Of a DNA stretch of 64,000 nucleotides, positions 30,791 to 42,605 are shown piece by piece (position 1 is the stretch's first letter; each line of letters opens with the position of its first letter). The stretch comes from Eledone cirrhosa (Eukaryota > Mollusca > Cephalopoda > Octopoda > Eledonidae), in assembly GCA_964016885.1 (NCBI GenBank), contig OZ024745.1:48339042-48403041 (forward strand), written 5' to 3'. Both the position numbers and the translations under genes were made by a program. The notes beneath the pieces were generated by a model. It ran no database searches, had not been told where the DNA came from, and saw nothing but the letters and a program-made list of their open reading frames with translations.

Positions 30791-31110
30791 GCTATAAAAA
30801 TTGTATATTTCTTAGGAAGGAGTGTAAAAGTGATTATTAAACAGGATATGTGATGATGAAGTGTTACTTGCTTTCCATCCTTATTTGTGTTGCACTCCTA
30901 ATATTACCCCATCTACCCTGTAAATATGATACAGCTAGTTGTGGTGTGCACATGGCTGTATTCATGTATATATCTTTATATGCAGCATCATTATTTTCAC
31001 ATCTGCTTTTCCATGCTTGCATATACTTATATGAGTGTATGTGTGTTTACATGTGTATATACACACACATACAGATAAAAAGAGAAATGGAGAGAAAGAG
31101 AGAGAGAGAG
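30791..31110. repeat. Spacer with TA/CA and (GA)n microsatellite
   Basis: Simple repeats lie at about 31030-31115. Small open frames here come from them. Confidence 0.7.
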
Positions 31111-31480
31111 AGAGTATTAGTGATTGCATAAAACATAGCATAGGAACACGTTTTGTGTTGTTTGTCTTCATGCTCTATTTATCACAGTGGCCCTGTAGTA
31201 ATCATGCCTGTCATTATGATAATTGCACTTATATACAAATGGGAATCATTAAATTATAGCATGAAACTTCAAAGTTTCAATAAATCATTTATTTTCCTTT
31301 TATATCTGTTGCCATTAACATAGAGTCTCAATCTGGTTGCATAGCCTGATAGAAATAGCAGATAAATCCCCCTCAAATTTCGTCCTGCTGTCTTGGTAAA
31401 TGAATGGACACACTGAGTAATACAGTCCTAGAACGATGAGCTGGATCAGTGCTGACTGGAGGCTAAACAAAAACAAAATT
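31111..31480. other. Unassigned spacer
   Basis: No gene or named repeat is seen. Confidence 0.6.
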
Positions 31481-31529
31481 TTGATGCAATGGATTTTATT
31501 CGTCCTTTTCATGCTTTCTTTTAGTCAAG

Positions 31530-32285
31530 AAAGAAAGGGCAGTACCCATGGCACCTTTCAAAGCTTTTGAGACTACCAGGGGAGAAGAAGTTATCCTTAA
31601 ATTGGATGCCTGGTCTGATGCTTGCAACAGAATGGCGTCTGCTAAAGGTACCCAAGAGCCATGTTGGCCACAGCAGAGTTTCAACACAGTATGTAAAGAG
31701 CCAGAACAAATACTGCAAGGCATTTTGTTCTATGTGACTTTGCCAATTCAGTCAATTTGAAAACATAACAAAATCTTTTTAATAGCTTAGACCTTTTTTT
31801 TAAAAAAAGGTATTTATACATCTTAGCATAGCATACAGTAAAAATATAGATATATTTCTTTATTATTCAGAAATATAGATAGGTAAATATATAGAAAACT
31901 TATTTGTACTTCTTTCTTTAGTCAATAAATAGAGAACAGTTATCAATGAGAAACATGTACTTGGTGGTTTTTGGCAATGTTTTCATTCTTAGTTTAGGTG
32001 TTTCCTTACTGTAACAGTTATATATGAACTTTATTATGAATTTCCATCTATTTTTTCATATTTTAAAATAAAATATTGCTCTTTCTTGGCACACCTAATT
32101 ACATCTTACAATGCAGTTCAGGAGCCATTGGCTTAGTTGAAAGAGCTAGTGCAATGCCCATGAACTTTTTCTAGACTGCTGTGACTTGGAGAGGAAGATA
32201 TCTTCAAACTGGAGACCTGGTTCAAATGCTTGCAGCAAAATGGGCTTTGTCTAAATCACAAGTGTTAATGATACATTTGGTTATA
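31530..32285 (+). repeat. Pair of diverged direct repeats of an unnamed family
   Basis: About 31570-31650 (ctaccaggggagaagaagttatccttaaattggatgcctgg...) is echoed near 32185-32265 (cttggagaggaagatatcttcaaactggagacctgg...). The second is preceded by ttggcttagttgaaagagc, which resembles a tRNA-like head. This may be a further SINE family. Nothing is seen between them. Confidence 0.5.
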
Positions 32286-32307
32286 AATTAAGTCTACCAA
32301 CAAAAGT

Positions 32308-32775
32308 GCTTTAACTCTTTTCATGCTAATCCACTTAAAATCACCCGTGGATCAATAAAACCCATTTTAAAGGGTTCCCATTTAAATTAAATCCTTCTAA
32401 AATAATTTGGTTAAATTATGTTGCAATACCATCTTAATAATAGTTTCTGATTTAGACACAAGGCCACCTGTTGGGTGGTGGTTTAATATTGACCCTAGTA
32501 CCTGACTGTATCATCTTAATAATTCTTTCTAGCATTGACACACAGCCTGCAAATTGGGGGTGAGGAGAAAGTTGATTATATCAACCCCAGTACTTGACTG
32601 GTATATTATCTTATTGACCCCAGAAGGGGGAAAAGCAAAGCTGATCTTGCTGGGATTTGAACTCAGTACATAGAAAGTCATAACTAAATAACACCTTAAT
32701 AATGAAATACTTTATTAATTAGAATATTGTGTAATTCATTATAAATATAGTCATAAAAGGCTTAAAGACATTTTT
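32308..32775. repeat. MITE-2 copy broken by two SINE pieces
   Basis: The left end is ttaactcttttcatgctaatcc. SINE pieces in minus orientation lie at about 32445-32520 and 32530-32690 (gcctgcaaattgggggtgagg...gggatttgaactcagt). The MITE resumes taacaccttaataatgaaa and ends tatagtcataaaaggctta. Confidence 0.6.
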
Positions 32776-33320
32776 GTTCCTTTATAAGACTCTTTAGTTT
32801 GTCCATTGAAGTGTCTAAACCCGTTGCAAGCAAATGTCACACAGTTGTTAGTTATGTAGGGCTCATTAAATAATGACAATTAAAAAAACAACAACCTAGA
32901 ACTACCTGTACCCTTAGTGCTTACCAACAAAAATATGTTGAATACTGATTTATTTTCACTAGACATAAAATCCATTTTGTATAAGGGCTGCAATTTATTT
33001 GGTCAACTTAGTATATTATTTAATGCCCCATTGTTTAGCCAGTCAGCAAAGACCCCATTCACCAGTACAACTGTACCTGCTATACTGAAGTAAATAGGAT
33101 GTAATTGTTAGTTAGGTGACACTAATATTATTTAGCCAATTGGTGAACACCTTGTAAAGCAATCCAACTACAACTGATATATTGTAATAAATAGTGTATC
33201 TACATTTTCCTGTTGAGTGTGAAGTAGTAACATTGGAGTTGTTTTGATTTAGTGACTATAGGATGTTGTAATATTACTAAAGAGGTCACAGCAGGGGATC
33301 AACATTTAATTATGAATTTA
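32776..33320. repeat. Spacer with weak internal duplications
   Basis: Sequence near 33045-33110 is echoed at 33130-33195 (ttagccagtcagcaaa / ttagccaattggtgaa). 32920-33015 is echoed near 34000-34090 (gatttatttncactagnca-aaatcc...gtcaacttagtatat). No gene is seen. Confidence 0.5.
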
Positions 33321-33324
33321 GCTA

Positions 33325-33490
33325 ACTGCACAAGCTTGGCTATGTGGTTAAAAAGTTGTCTCTGCAACTACATATTTTTGGATTCAATTCCAATGAATGA
33401 CACCATTAGGAAATATCTTTCACCATAGCCTTGGGTTGCCAAAGACTTAGAGAAATTTGAGACAGAAACTATATGGTAACCTGGTAGATT
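33325..33490 (+). repeat. SINE-C copy, diverged
   Basis: caagcttggctatgtggttaaaaagttgtc (A-box region), ggattcaattccaatgaatg (B box), accatagccttgggttgcc, then ttgagacagaaact. Same family as 57.12 kb. Confidence 0.65.
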
Positions 33491-33537
33491 TAATCTGTTT
33501 CCAAGTTTAACACAGCCACCATATCTTTGAGTATTTC

Positions 33538-33778
33538 TAACCCTTTTGTTACCATATTTCTAATGAAATACACTGTATTTGAATTAGTTATTGAAGAACT
33601 TAGAGGAATTTACTAAAATAAGTAATCATTCCCTCATTAAGATGGTATTTGCAACATAACTTAACAAAAATCAAATTATGTTGGAAGGTTTTAATTTAAA
33701 TAGCAACCTATTAAAATGGGTATTTTTGTTTCATAGAATCAGGTAGTTTTGGGCAAGTTGGTATCAAAAGGATTAATG
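33538..33778. mobile_element. MITE-2 copy
   Basis: Left end ccttttgttaccatatttctaatg, right end ggtatcaaaaggattaat. The left TTAA is decayed and the right is present as attaa. Confidence 0.7.
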
Positions 33779-34190
33779 GACTCTAGTTTTAGGATAACTT
33801 TTTTCCTTCCTTCCACTAAACTGAGAGGCGCTGAAATAGGTCATGGACACTTCTTTTCATCTTTGCATTAAGCAATAAAAGATTTAAAAAACAACTTATA
33901 ATTACATGTACCTGCAGATAGTATCAGCTATGAAAACAAAACAAGACAATTGAAACATAATTTCCTTGGTCACATCTGATGATCATTCCCTTTTATAGTG
34001 CTTACTAAAAATAATATAACGATTTATTTCCACTAGGCACAAAATCCCCCTTTTAAAAGATATATATGAGGTTTATAGTTATTTTGTCAACTTAGTATAT
34101 ATTTTGTAGTTGATTTATCATCAATCCCCAAAAGATGAAGAATAAATTATTGAACTTTGGTTGTTATAGTTTCATTTTATGTGTCTGTTA
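33779..34190. other. Unassigned spacer
   Basis: Apart from the echo of 32920-33015 noted above, no feature is seen. Confidence 0.6.
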
Positions 34191-34460
34191 ACTCTTTTAC
34201 CTTTATAAAAATGGTTTCAAATTTAGGCACAAGGCCTGCAATTTGGGGGGTGAGGAGAAGGTCAATTATATCAACTCCAGTTCTTTAATGGTACTTTATT
34301 TCATCAACTCCTGAAAGGATGAAAGGCAAACAGAGCCACCTATTTTAAAGGGTTCCCCTTTAAGTTAAACCCTTTCAACATAATTTGATATAAGAACCTT
34401 TGGTTAAGTTAAGGTACAATATCATCTTAATAATGGTTTCTGATTTAGGTACAAGACCAG
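34190..34460. repeat. MITE-2 pieces and minus SINE
   Basis: ttaactcttttacctttataaa (left end), a SINE at about 34210-34335 (ttaggcacaaggcctgcaat...gaaaggatgaaaggcaaa), then the MITE interior (taagttaaaccctttcaacataa...taccatct-like). Followed by a (GGT)/(GAT)n run at about 34477-34512. Confidence 0.55.
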
Positions 34461-34565
34461 CAGTTGAGTAGGGTGATGGTGGTGGTGGTGATGATGATGA
34501 TGATGATGATGGTGACATCATGGTCATCATTGTGTTTTGTGAAATGAATATCCAAATTAAAAATC

Positions 34566-36079
34566 TAACTGAAGTAGTTGAGTAATTGTAATGACAGATC
34601 TTAAATTAGGTGGTAATACTGGTAACTGAAGTTGAGTAATTCTAATGACAGATCTTAAATTATGTGGTAATACTGGTAACTGAAGTTGAGTAATTCTAAT
34701 GACAGATCTTAAATTATGTGGTAATACTGGTAACTGAAGTTGAGTAATTCTAATGACAGATCTTAAATTATGTGGTAATACTGGTAACTGAAGTTGAGTA
34801 ATTCTAATGACAGATCTTAAATTAGGTGGTAATACTGGTAACTGAAGTTGAGTAATTCTAATGACAGATCTTAAATTACGTGGTAATACTGGTAACTGAA
34901 GTTGAGTAATTCTAATGACAGATCTTAAATTACGTGGTAATACTGGTAACTGAAATTGAGTAATTCTAATGACAGATCTTAAATTATGTGGTAATACTGG
35001 TAACTGAAGTTGAGTAATTCTAATTACAGATCTTAAATTAGGTGGTAATACTGGTAACTGGAGTTGAGTAATTCTAATGACAGATCTTAAATTAGGTGGT
35101 AATACTGGTAACTGAAGTTGAGTAATTCTAATGACAGATCTTAAATTATGTGGTAATACTGGTAACTGAAGTTGAGTAATTCTAATGACAGATCTTAAAT
35201 TATGTGGTAATACTGGTAACTGAAGTTGAGTAATTCTAATGACAGATCTTAAATTAGGTGGTAATACTGGTAATTGAAGTTGAGTAATTCTAATGACAGA
35301 TCTTAAATTATGTGGTAATACTGGTAACTGAAGTTGAGTAATTCTAATGACAGATCTTAAATTATGTGGTAATACTGGTAACTGAAGTTGAGTAATTCTA
35401 ATGACAGATCTTAAATTACATGGTAATACTGGTAACTGAAGTTGAGTAATTCTAATGACAGATCTTAAATTATGTGGTAATACTGGTAACTGAAGTTGAG
35501 TAATTCTAATGACAGATCTTAAATTACATGGTAATACTGGTAACTGAAGTTGAGTAATTCTAATGACAGATCTTAAATTACGTGGTAATACTGGTAACTG
35601 AAATTGAGTAATTCTAATGACAGATCTTAAATTATGTGGTAATACTGGTAACTGAAGTTGAGTAATTCTAATGACAGATCTTAAATTAGGTGGTAATACT
35701 GGTAACTGGAGTTGAGTAATTCTAATGACAGATCTTAAATTACGTGGTAATACTGGTAACTGAAGTTGAGTAATTCTAATGACAGATCTTAAATTACGTG
35801 GTAATACTGGTAACTGAAATTGAGTAATTCTAATGACAGATCTTAAATTATGTGGTAATACTGGTAACTGAAGTTGAGTAATTCTAATGACAGATCTTAA
35901 ATTAGGTGGTAATACTGGTAACTGGAGTTGAGTAATTCTAATGACAGATCTTAAATTAGGTGGTAATACTGGTAACTGAAGTTGAGTAATTCTAATGACA
36001 GATCTTAAATTATGTGGTAATACTAGTACTGAAGTTGAGTAATTCTAATGACAGATCTTAAATTATGTGGTAATACTGG
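34566..36079. repeat. 54-bp satellite, 28 tandem units
   Basis: The unit begins TAACTGAAGTTGAGTAATTC and continues taatgacagatcttaaatta-NN-tggtaatactgg. There are twenty-eight direct units. The first carries a 3-bp insertion, and units 27-28 are joined by a 2-bp deletion. Each unit has one AGATCT. Diagnostic variants (NN = GG, TG, CG or CA; GAAATTG; GGAGTTG) are not random. A four-unit block [CG, GAAATTG+TG, GG, GGAGTTG] occurs at units 7-10, 19-22 and 23-26, so part of the array expanded in 216-bp steps. Confidence 0.95.
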
Positions 36080-36775
36080 TAACTGAAGTAGCTGAGTAAT
36101 ATTCTAGTTCTAATTATAATATAATGCAGTCATAGTACTGTTTTGTATTTTTCAAGAATGTCCTGCTAATGCAGTTACTTCATTAAATGAAGCAAATCAA
36201 TAAAAGTTGTATTGGATGAAAAAGGAAATGTCTAGTGTTCCTCGTAGACAAGGAAGTAATGACAGATTGTATATAGTTATGGAAGCTAAAGACATGTGGA
36301 GAAGAAACAAAAACAACATTTATCAATGTAAAAAGGAAACATAACATATGAAGATACTGTAAAAAAGGAAGACAGGTTGTCAAGAACAAGAAATAAAAAA
36401 ATACATTTTATGAATATAAAAGGGAAACAAAACATAATAATGTACACCAAACTTTTAATATAAAAAGCAGTAAAAAATATATGAAAGGTCTGATCATAAA
36501 TTAACTATTGAAAGGTATGTTATAGAGTACTTCCTTCCAAGATATTGCAAACAATACCAGCATTTAAAGCAAATCCAGTATTCAAAGTCACTTTTCATGG
36601 ATAAAAAAAAAGAGTAAATGAAAAGAGTATTGAATATCTTTAGTGGAAATTTTGAAAGATTTTCTCTTTGCCTACCATCAGATTTTTATGTTTAATTTTA
36701 ATGTTAATGATTTGTTGAAGAAAATTAACTGTGTATCTAGAAACAAATTTCTGTATATGTATTCCTCCTCCTTCT
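36080..36775. other. Unassigned AT-rich spacer
   Basis: No gene or named repeat is seen. Confidence 0.6.
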
Positions 36776-37045
36776 TCTTCATTGTCATCGTCATCATTTA
36801 ACATCCACTTTTCCATGCTGGCATGGGTTGGACAGATTGCAACAAACCAAGAATGTCCTTTATCAAGGCTACTGACATCCCAGACGGACCAGGCACCACA
36901 TCTCACTTACATATGTTCCATTATTGGCATGGGGTTTACAGCTGAATACCCTTCCAATCACCAACCAATTTACAGAGTGTGCTGGGTGGATTTTAACATG
37001 GCACCAACATTAGGAAGGTTGCCATGTCCTTGACACAACCAAGAG
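36776..37045 (-). repeat. LINE-P-like 3' UTR piece
   Basis: tcatcgtcatcatttaacatccac, ccatgctggcatgggttggac, then ggcatggggtttacagctgaatacccttcc and ggcaccaacatta. Confidence 0.65.
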
Positions 37046-37336
37046 TTTTCTGTTAACTGAAATTATATGAAAGAGTTGACCAAATGCAAGACTCAAGGGC
37101 ACAGTAAAGATATACAAGTGGAAATGGAACTAAATTAAAAATAAGTATTTGAAATTTTTGATATGCAGATATTTTTTCGAAACTATCCTAAAATCTCTTA
37201 AATTCTCAATATCTTGTACTGCTGCATTAGCAAGACATTTTTGAAAAGTATAAAACAGCACTGTGGCTGTTGCATAACATCAATTTAGTTTACAAACAAT
37301 CTATGCACTAGGGAAAATAATGTAAATTAACAAGCT
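37046..37336. other. Unassigned spacer
   Basis: No feature is seen. Confidence 0.6.
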
Positions 37337-37640
37337 CATCATCATCATCATCATCATCATCGTTTAACGTCCATATTCCACGCTTGCATGGGTTTGGACG
37401 GGAGTTTTCCCACTTGAGGCAAGAGTGGTTGTCTTGCTCGTATAGGACTGTCTGGCGGGTTTTCTACGGCTGGATGCCCTTCCTAACACCAACCACATTT
37501 ACAGTGTGGAACTGGGAGGTTTTTACCGTGTTACCTACACGGCCACATTACAGCGTGGACTGTGTGTTTTTTTGTCGTGACACCTACACGACCTCATTTG
37601 TTTCAGCCTGGATGTTGTGGTACCAACATAACTTTGGGGT
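37337..37640 (-). repeat. LINE-P 3' end, well preserved
   Basis: (ATC)n at 37338-37360, then cgtttaacgtccatattcca, ggctggatgcccttcctaac, ctacacggccacattacag and gtcgtgacacctacacgacc. Nearly the same as 19957-20270. It is truncated near ccaacataacttt, just before the ORF, and a GC-rich stretch with a GCGGCCGC site follows at about 37660. Confidence 0.85.
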
Positions 37641-38080
37641 TGGGGTTATGTTGGCCATCTGCGGCCGCAACAAGGAGGGGAGGGGGCTTGCCCTTTCGTC
37701 CGGCAGCATTTTTAGATATTTTCTTCTAAATATTTACAAGATGTTAAGAATTAATTTATCTTGTACTCGTAGAAGACTATATAGCTTTTTTAGTTCATCC
37801 AGAGTAATTTTATGATTCTTCATATAATGTATTGCATTATATCTGCAAAGTGAAGAGCCTGTGTTTTTCTATAAAAATGTTAATGTTTCCAGTCATTGTA
37901 AATTATATTTGCTTCCTTTAGTATAATGTACTGAATTTCTCATTTATTATACTGGAAAATAAAGTTTTATATTTAGTGCTGCCATTAATTTTTGTTGTTA
38001 TGCTTTACACATATGTAGCTGGCTTTCTATAAGGCTACATCTCATTGGAGGTTTGGGGGGGTGATTTAATGATAAAGGTC
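37641..38080. other. Unassigned spacer
   Basis: No gene or named repeat is seen. Confidence 0.55.
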
Positions 38081-38081
38081 A

Positions 38082-38300
38082 TCATCATCATATAACATCC
38101 ACTTTTCCTGCTAGTAAGAGTTCAACTGGTCTATACAGACTGAATCAATACTCAAGCAGGGCTACTGACTACCCAGACAGGCAGGTGCTCCGCATCTTAC
38201 TAACATATGGTTCCACAGTCTACCAAATAAATTTTATTGTGGCACCAGCACTACAGAGATTCTCAAGTCTCTGATACAATTGAAGGGTCCTCCAAAACCT
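38082..38300 (-). repeat. Diverged LINE-P-like 3' piece
   Basis: tcatcatcatcatataacatccacttttcc, then gagttcaactggtctata and ttgtggcaccagcac. Confidence 0.5.
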
Positions 38301-38432
38301 TTGTCTGGCAAGCTTTCGACAGCTCAATGCCTTTCTTTTCATAGCTATACCATGTTAATGTTTTTCTAGTTTACAGGAAATAAAATTTGAATGCACACTT
38401 AAAATAGATACTGCAAGTCTAACATTCTAGTT

Positions 38433-39320
38433 ATGCTATTAGTTCCACTGATGCGTAAACACGCATTAAGGCTACGGCACCTCTACGTATTCCTCACCGG
38501 ACAGCCGGTGTGGGCCTCGTTTGTGAGACGAACCTTTCCCAGACTCGTCTCACTCACCGAGCTGCAATCCTGGGTCAAGCAAAGACCGAGAAAACTGGGC
38601 GCCTGGCACACTGAGTGTGCCCAGGCGCTCACCGCCCTCTGGCAGGCGGATCCGGTTATCAGTGGAGACTCCACCGCAACATTCTATAGAGGGCTGGTAC
38701 GCAGCAGGTGCGACGACGCCCTCGGAGAAGCCCTAGACATGGAGGAGGACGAACTGGCCAGCCTGTTCGGTAGGACATTCAGCCCGGGACCTATGGACAA
38801 CTTCCAGAAGTCCCTGGCCTGGCAGTGCTACCGAGGGGCTTTACCCGTTCGAGAAAGGCTCTACAGACACGGGCGCCCGGGTAGGGACCCCGCCAAAAAG
38901 ATCTGTCCCAGATGCGTGTGCGACGAGGAAACCGTTGCACACGCATTAGTACACTGCTCGGGCGTAGCCGATCTGTGGGGCTATGTCGAACAACTGCTGT
39001 CAAGGGTGGGACCGATCCGGTTGACCACCGAGTCTATTGTAATGATCAAGCCGCCTCCCCCCTTCAAAGATGAAGCAGAGGCGGTGTTTCTGTGCGTAAT
39101 AGCCATGGCGAAAGAGGTTGTATGGTGGACGCGTCTGAAAGGACTGAGGTCAGGCACCTTTCTCTCTGGCCAACAACTGGTCCGTTTCTTCCGATATCAT
39201 TTCGGAAGAAGGATCAGGATGGAGAGAGAGGTGCTGCACCCCAGCCGTTTCTATGAAAGATGGGTGAAAGTGGCGAGAATGGCCCGTGTGAATGGGCCTT
39301 CACTCTACATCAGACTATAG
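38433..39320 (+). CDS. LINE-Z ORF C-terminal part (open)
   Basis: A 295-residue open frame. The Met at 38433 lies at the truncation junction and is not the native start. Residues 113-119 read GRTFSPG. Residues 158-175 form C-x2-C-x8-H-x4-C (Cys158, Cys161, His170, Cys175), the zf-RVT-like finger downstream of the reverse transcriptase. W-G-Y-V-E-Q-L-L-S-R-V, EAVFLCVIAMAKEVVWWTRL and F-F-R-Y-H-F-G-R-R-I-R follow. It ends at a normal stop before the 3' UTR. It aligns with the minus copy at 29945-30790 over the whole of that copy. There are no inactivating changes in what remains, but reverse transcriptase and endonuclease are missing. The LINE clade is not settled from this part alone. Confidence 0.75.
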   Translation: MLLVPLMRKHALRLRHLYVFLTGQPVWASFVRRTFPRLVSLTELQSWVKQRPRKLGAWHTECAQALTALWQADPVISGDSTATFYRGLVRSRCDDALGEALDMEEDELASLFGRTFSPGPMDNFQKSLAWQCYRGALPVRERLYRHGRPGRDPAKKICPRCVCDEETVAHALVHCSGVADLWGYVEQLLSRVGPIRLTTESIVMIKPPPPFKDEAEAVFLCVIAMAKEVVWWTRLKGLRSGTFLSGQQLVRFFRYHFGRRIRMEREVLHPSRFYERWVKVARMARVNGPSLYIRL

Positions 39321-39585
39321 GTGAGGAAGATGAAAGACCAAGGGAGCACCCCTTCTCTGTGCTCCTGAGGAGAAGGGTTGCACACTTTTTTCGGGGGTGT
39401 GTGCGACCCCCCAAGGCGCCTCCTCTCTATTGAGGATTTTGTTAAAAATTTTATTTTTTGTTATATCTTATTTTATTTTTATATTTTGTTATTGCCTCCT
39501 CCTTATTGAGGACGCCTTTTTGTGTAAACTCCCCCCATTGTACTTGTCCCACTTTTGATGCCCTAGTGGCAAATAAAAGAAACTT
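38437..39585 (+). mobile_element. LINE-Z copy, 5'-truncated, 3' end intact
   Basis: The element starts inside its coding region near 38437, and its 3' UTR ends with gtggcaaataaaagaaactt at about 39580. The 3' UTR has two cctcctc-ttattgagga phrases. The local GC content is much higher than the neighbours over the coding part, a visible island. Confidence 0.8.
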
Positions 39586-39661
39586 ATATATAAGAAAGGC
39601 CCACAATCCAGTTGTTTTATCCAAGTTCCATTTTCTACATTTTAAATCTATAGTATTTTAA

Positions 39662-39896
39662 CCATTTTCATACCAAACCACTTGAAACTGCCTCTGGTTT
39701 TAGGATATAAAACCGTTTATTTCAAAGTATATATATTTTTTCTAAAAACCTTCCATCATAGTTTTATGTAAGAACGTTTGTTAGATTATGTTCCAAATAC
39801 TAACTTAGTAATGAGAGAATTCATTTTATCAAACCTGTCAAAATGATTTTAAAATAATAGTCAGTGTCTTTCATTAGAAATATGGTGACAAAAGGG
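39662..39896. mobile_element. MITE-2 intact copy
   Basis: TTAA lies at 39658-39661 and 39897-39900. The ends are CCATTTTCATACCAAACCAC and ATATGGTGACAAAAGGG. About 235 bp; the best complete example in the window. Confidence 0.85.
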
Positions 39897-39904
39897 TTAA
39901 TTGA

Positions 39905-40318
39905 TTCTGCAATAGGATCTAAATGAAATTCATAGAAATGTTCATGAGTAATAATGCTTGAATTCTGTTATCTGAATATTAAATAATGTGCGAAAATAGA
40001 GTCATTAATAAACAAACATCATAATTGTTATCATCATCATGTTGTTGTTGTTGCCAGACTTCTGCACAGTTTCTGTCTACCAAATCTCAATCACAAAACA
40101 TTGGTAAACTTGAAGCTATTGTAGAAGATATACATCCAAGATGCTACACAGTAAGATTGAATCCGAAATCACATGCTTATGAAACAAACTCCTTAACCAC
40201 AAAACCCTGCCTGCTTTTTGTTGTGTGGTTAGAGATGAAAGAATGGTGGACTCTACAGGCAGCAAGCCATTTTACTAACAGTTTGGCATACCAGAAAAAT
40301 AAAACAACACAGTTTTCA
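39905..40318. other. Unassigned spacer
   Basis: A 99-codon frame (40025-40324) starts with a poly-Ser/Cys run from a (GTT)n repeat and looks accidental. Confidence 0.5.
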
Positions 40319-40324
40319 CTATAA

Positions 40325-40530
40325 TTCTTGAGAGTGAGGGTTCAATGGTGGGTGACATAGCAGAGTTCCAGTAGATCTGGTTTTACAAAAGCTGTACTGG
40401 TAGCCATTAAGGAAAAGGAGAAGCTCAATATGATGGAGAAGGTTGCTGTTAATAGCTGTCTCCATCACCTTTGATATATTGGGAGTGTGATAGAGCATTA
40501 GTTGGTAGAAATAGAAGGGCTGTCTTTCTT
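40325..40530 (-). pseudogene. LINE-J reverse transcriptase fragment
   Basis: The minus frame reads ISKVMETAINSNLLHHIE, then Y-Q-Y-S-F-C-K-T-R-S-T-G-T-L-L, matching the Jockey/CR1 RT motif between fingers and palm (SKVME...L..HQYGFR..RST). The expected Phe-Arg is altered. Only about 65 codons remain. Confidence 0.7.
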
Positions 40531-41590
40531 GGGCACGAAACACTAGTATTTTGCCAAAGATCAGGATATATTCATGGTGTGTGTGTGTATGTGTGTGAGA
40601 GAGTGAGTATCTGTGGTAGATTCTGTGAGTGTAATGGGAGGAGCGATTGCTTTGTTGGTTTGAAGCAATCAGGAGTGCTTTTGTACTTGGTGTGTGTGTA
40701 ATGGTGAGCCAGGTGGCGTGGAAAGGGATTGCTATATTTTCCTTACAATAAACAATCCTCTTTTATTCTTCTCATACGAAGAGTGAGACTACATGGACAG
40801 ACTTAGCCTACAAGCCTTGACATGTCTAGAATAATCACCAGCAAAGTTACAAATAATACAATCCATGTTCACTGTCTTCTTTATTACTTGAATATCAGTT
40901 ATAAAACAACTCTAATTACTGCTCTACAAAACTTTTAATAGCCATCACAACAATTAGCAGATGACATAGAAACATTAAAAAAATATAAGAACTGAAAAGG
41001 ATGTTACTTGTCTTTCTTTGCATTATTAAATCCACATGGAGAGAAATTAATTAAAAATTAAATACATAAAATAAAAGCAGACCCAAAATATATATAAATA
41101 TAAAAACTGAGTAATTAAAAAGTAGATTTTATTTTCATATAACCAGATGAGGTGGTAGAATGGGCAAGTGTGCGTTTATTGTAACAGCAATATTTAGAAG
41201 CCTTCTTTACCTCTTATTAATATATACTACAGGCAGAGCTGGCACCTAAGTATTCCATGCCCTAGGCTGCCTTTACAGTGTGTGTCCCATTCTTCCAAAT
41301 AAAATGGTTTTAACTTAAAGGTTAGTATTTATCTATTTATTCATTTTAAATGTTGGTATAGAGTTAGTAAGCCATTACAAATTATGGGAAGTATCGAGTA
41401 CTCCTTACAGTGTGTAATAAAAAAAGAACAAGTGGGACAAGTAATAATTTAAAAAATTGAAAAATGAAAAAAAAACAGAAAAAAAATGAAAAGTTCAAAT
41501 ATTGAAAGCAAATGGGAAGGAGATTATGCTTAAGAAACAAGGGAAGTTGTAAAACAGCTCGAAGTTTCTGTTGTAAGCTGGTGAACCTAA
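40531..41590. other. Unassigned spacer with a short TG microsatellite
   Basis: A TG run lies near 40578-40610. The rest is AT-rich, with no gene seen. Confidence 0.6.
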
Positions 41591-41594
41591 TTTT

Positions 41595-41745
41595 TTACAC
41601 TATATTTAGCACTATAATAAAGTATGGGATAGCATCAAGAAGAGCATTCAGTTGTAGGAAAACTGCTTCAGAAGGTCTAATCTAGTCCATGCCAGTATGC
41701 AAAGGTGTATTTAAAAATGATGATGATGATAATGATGATATACTG
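41595..41745 (+). repeat. LINE-P-like 3' tail
   Basis: gggatagcatcaagaagagcattcagttgtaggaaaac, ccatgccagtatgcaaagg, then aaaaatgatgatgatgataatgatga. Confidence 0.65.
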
Positions 41746-41887
41746 TACATATATGAAGATTGTTTACAGGTTATGCATTGTTGCATGATAGTACATGTTG
41801 TGCACCAGTAATTACACAATGTGGCAAGGTGTGTGTGTGTATGTATGCGTGAGGGTAGGATATCTAAATAGTTCTGCTACATTGTTC

Positions 41888-42605
41888 TATCATCATCACT
41901 GTTTAACATCCATTTTCCCATGCTAGCATGGGTTATACGAATTGTCCTGTTGTGAGATAGGCCAGGTTAGGTGATCATGCCTTGCTCAAACAGAACTGAT
42001 TTTGGCTTGGTGCCCTTGGAGGCCCTTCCTAATGCCAATCACATTTACAATGAGTCCTGGGTACTTTTTGTTATGACACCTACCTGACCACTTTACAGTG
42101 TGGGCTGGGGACTTTGGTCAGAGAGGTAGGTATTTGGGCATGTGTGAGGGGCTGACTGTTAGGACGTGGGAGGTAAATGGAAGGGGGTATGACAGTGAAG
42201 GCGGTGCACATTAGATGTAAGCTTGGGTGGGGGTTGAAGGTAGGGCATATTATACATATGCATGTGTTCATGGAAAGGTGGGTCTTCTGTATTACTGCAT
42301 AACGCCACAGATCTCAGTCCCGTGTCATTGTCTTTGAGAGGTGCAATTGTGCAAGGTCAGCTTTTATCACCTCATCCCAAGTCTTCCTCGGCCTCCCCAC
42401 TCCACGGCTTCCATTAACTTTGAGTGCTCTGCACCTTTTTATACAGCTGTCATCCTTCATATGCATCACATGTTCATACCACCACAATCTCCTCTCCTGC
42501 ACACTGCATCTGATTCCTCTTATGCCTAGTTTCTCTCTCAGTTCATTTATGCTTTGCCATTCATGTATATTACTATAACATGTTCATCAGAGCATGCAAG
42601 CAATC
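41888..42605 (-). pseudogene. LINE-P 3' part with C-terminal coding remnant
   Basis: A (ATC)-type tail at 41888, 3' UTR to about 42240, then the minus-strand coding piece 42314-42580 with QERRLWWYEHVMHMKDDSCIK and GVGRPRKTWDEVIKADL, as in copy 1. It is truncated near 42605 in the region M-C-N-S-N-I. Frames are mostly intact but short. Confidence 0.8.

Noticed and set aside
34566..36079. CRISPR array
   Set aside because: The 54-bp units are contiguous without unique spacers, in a eukaryotic repeat context.
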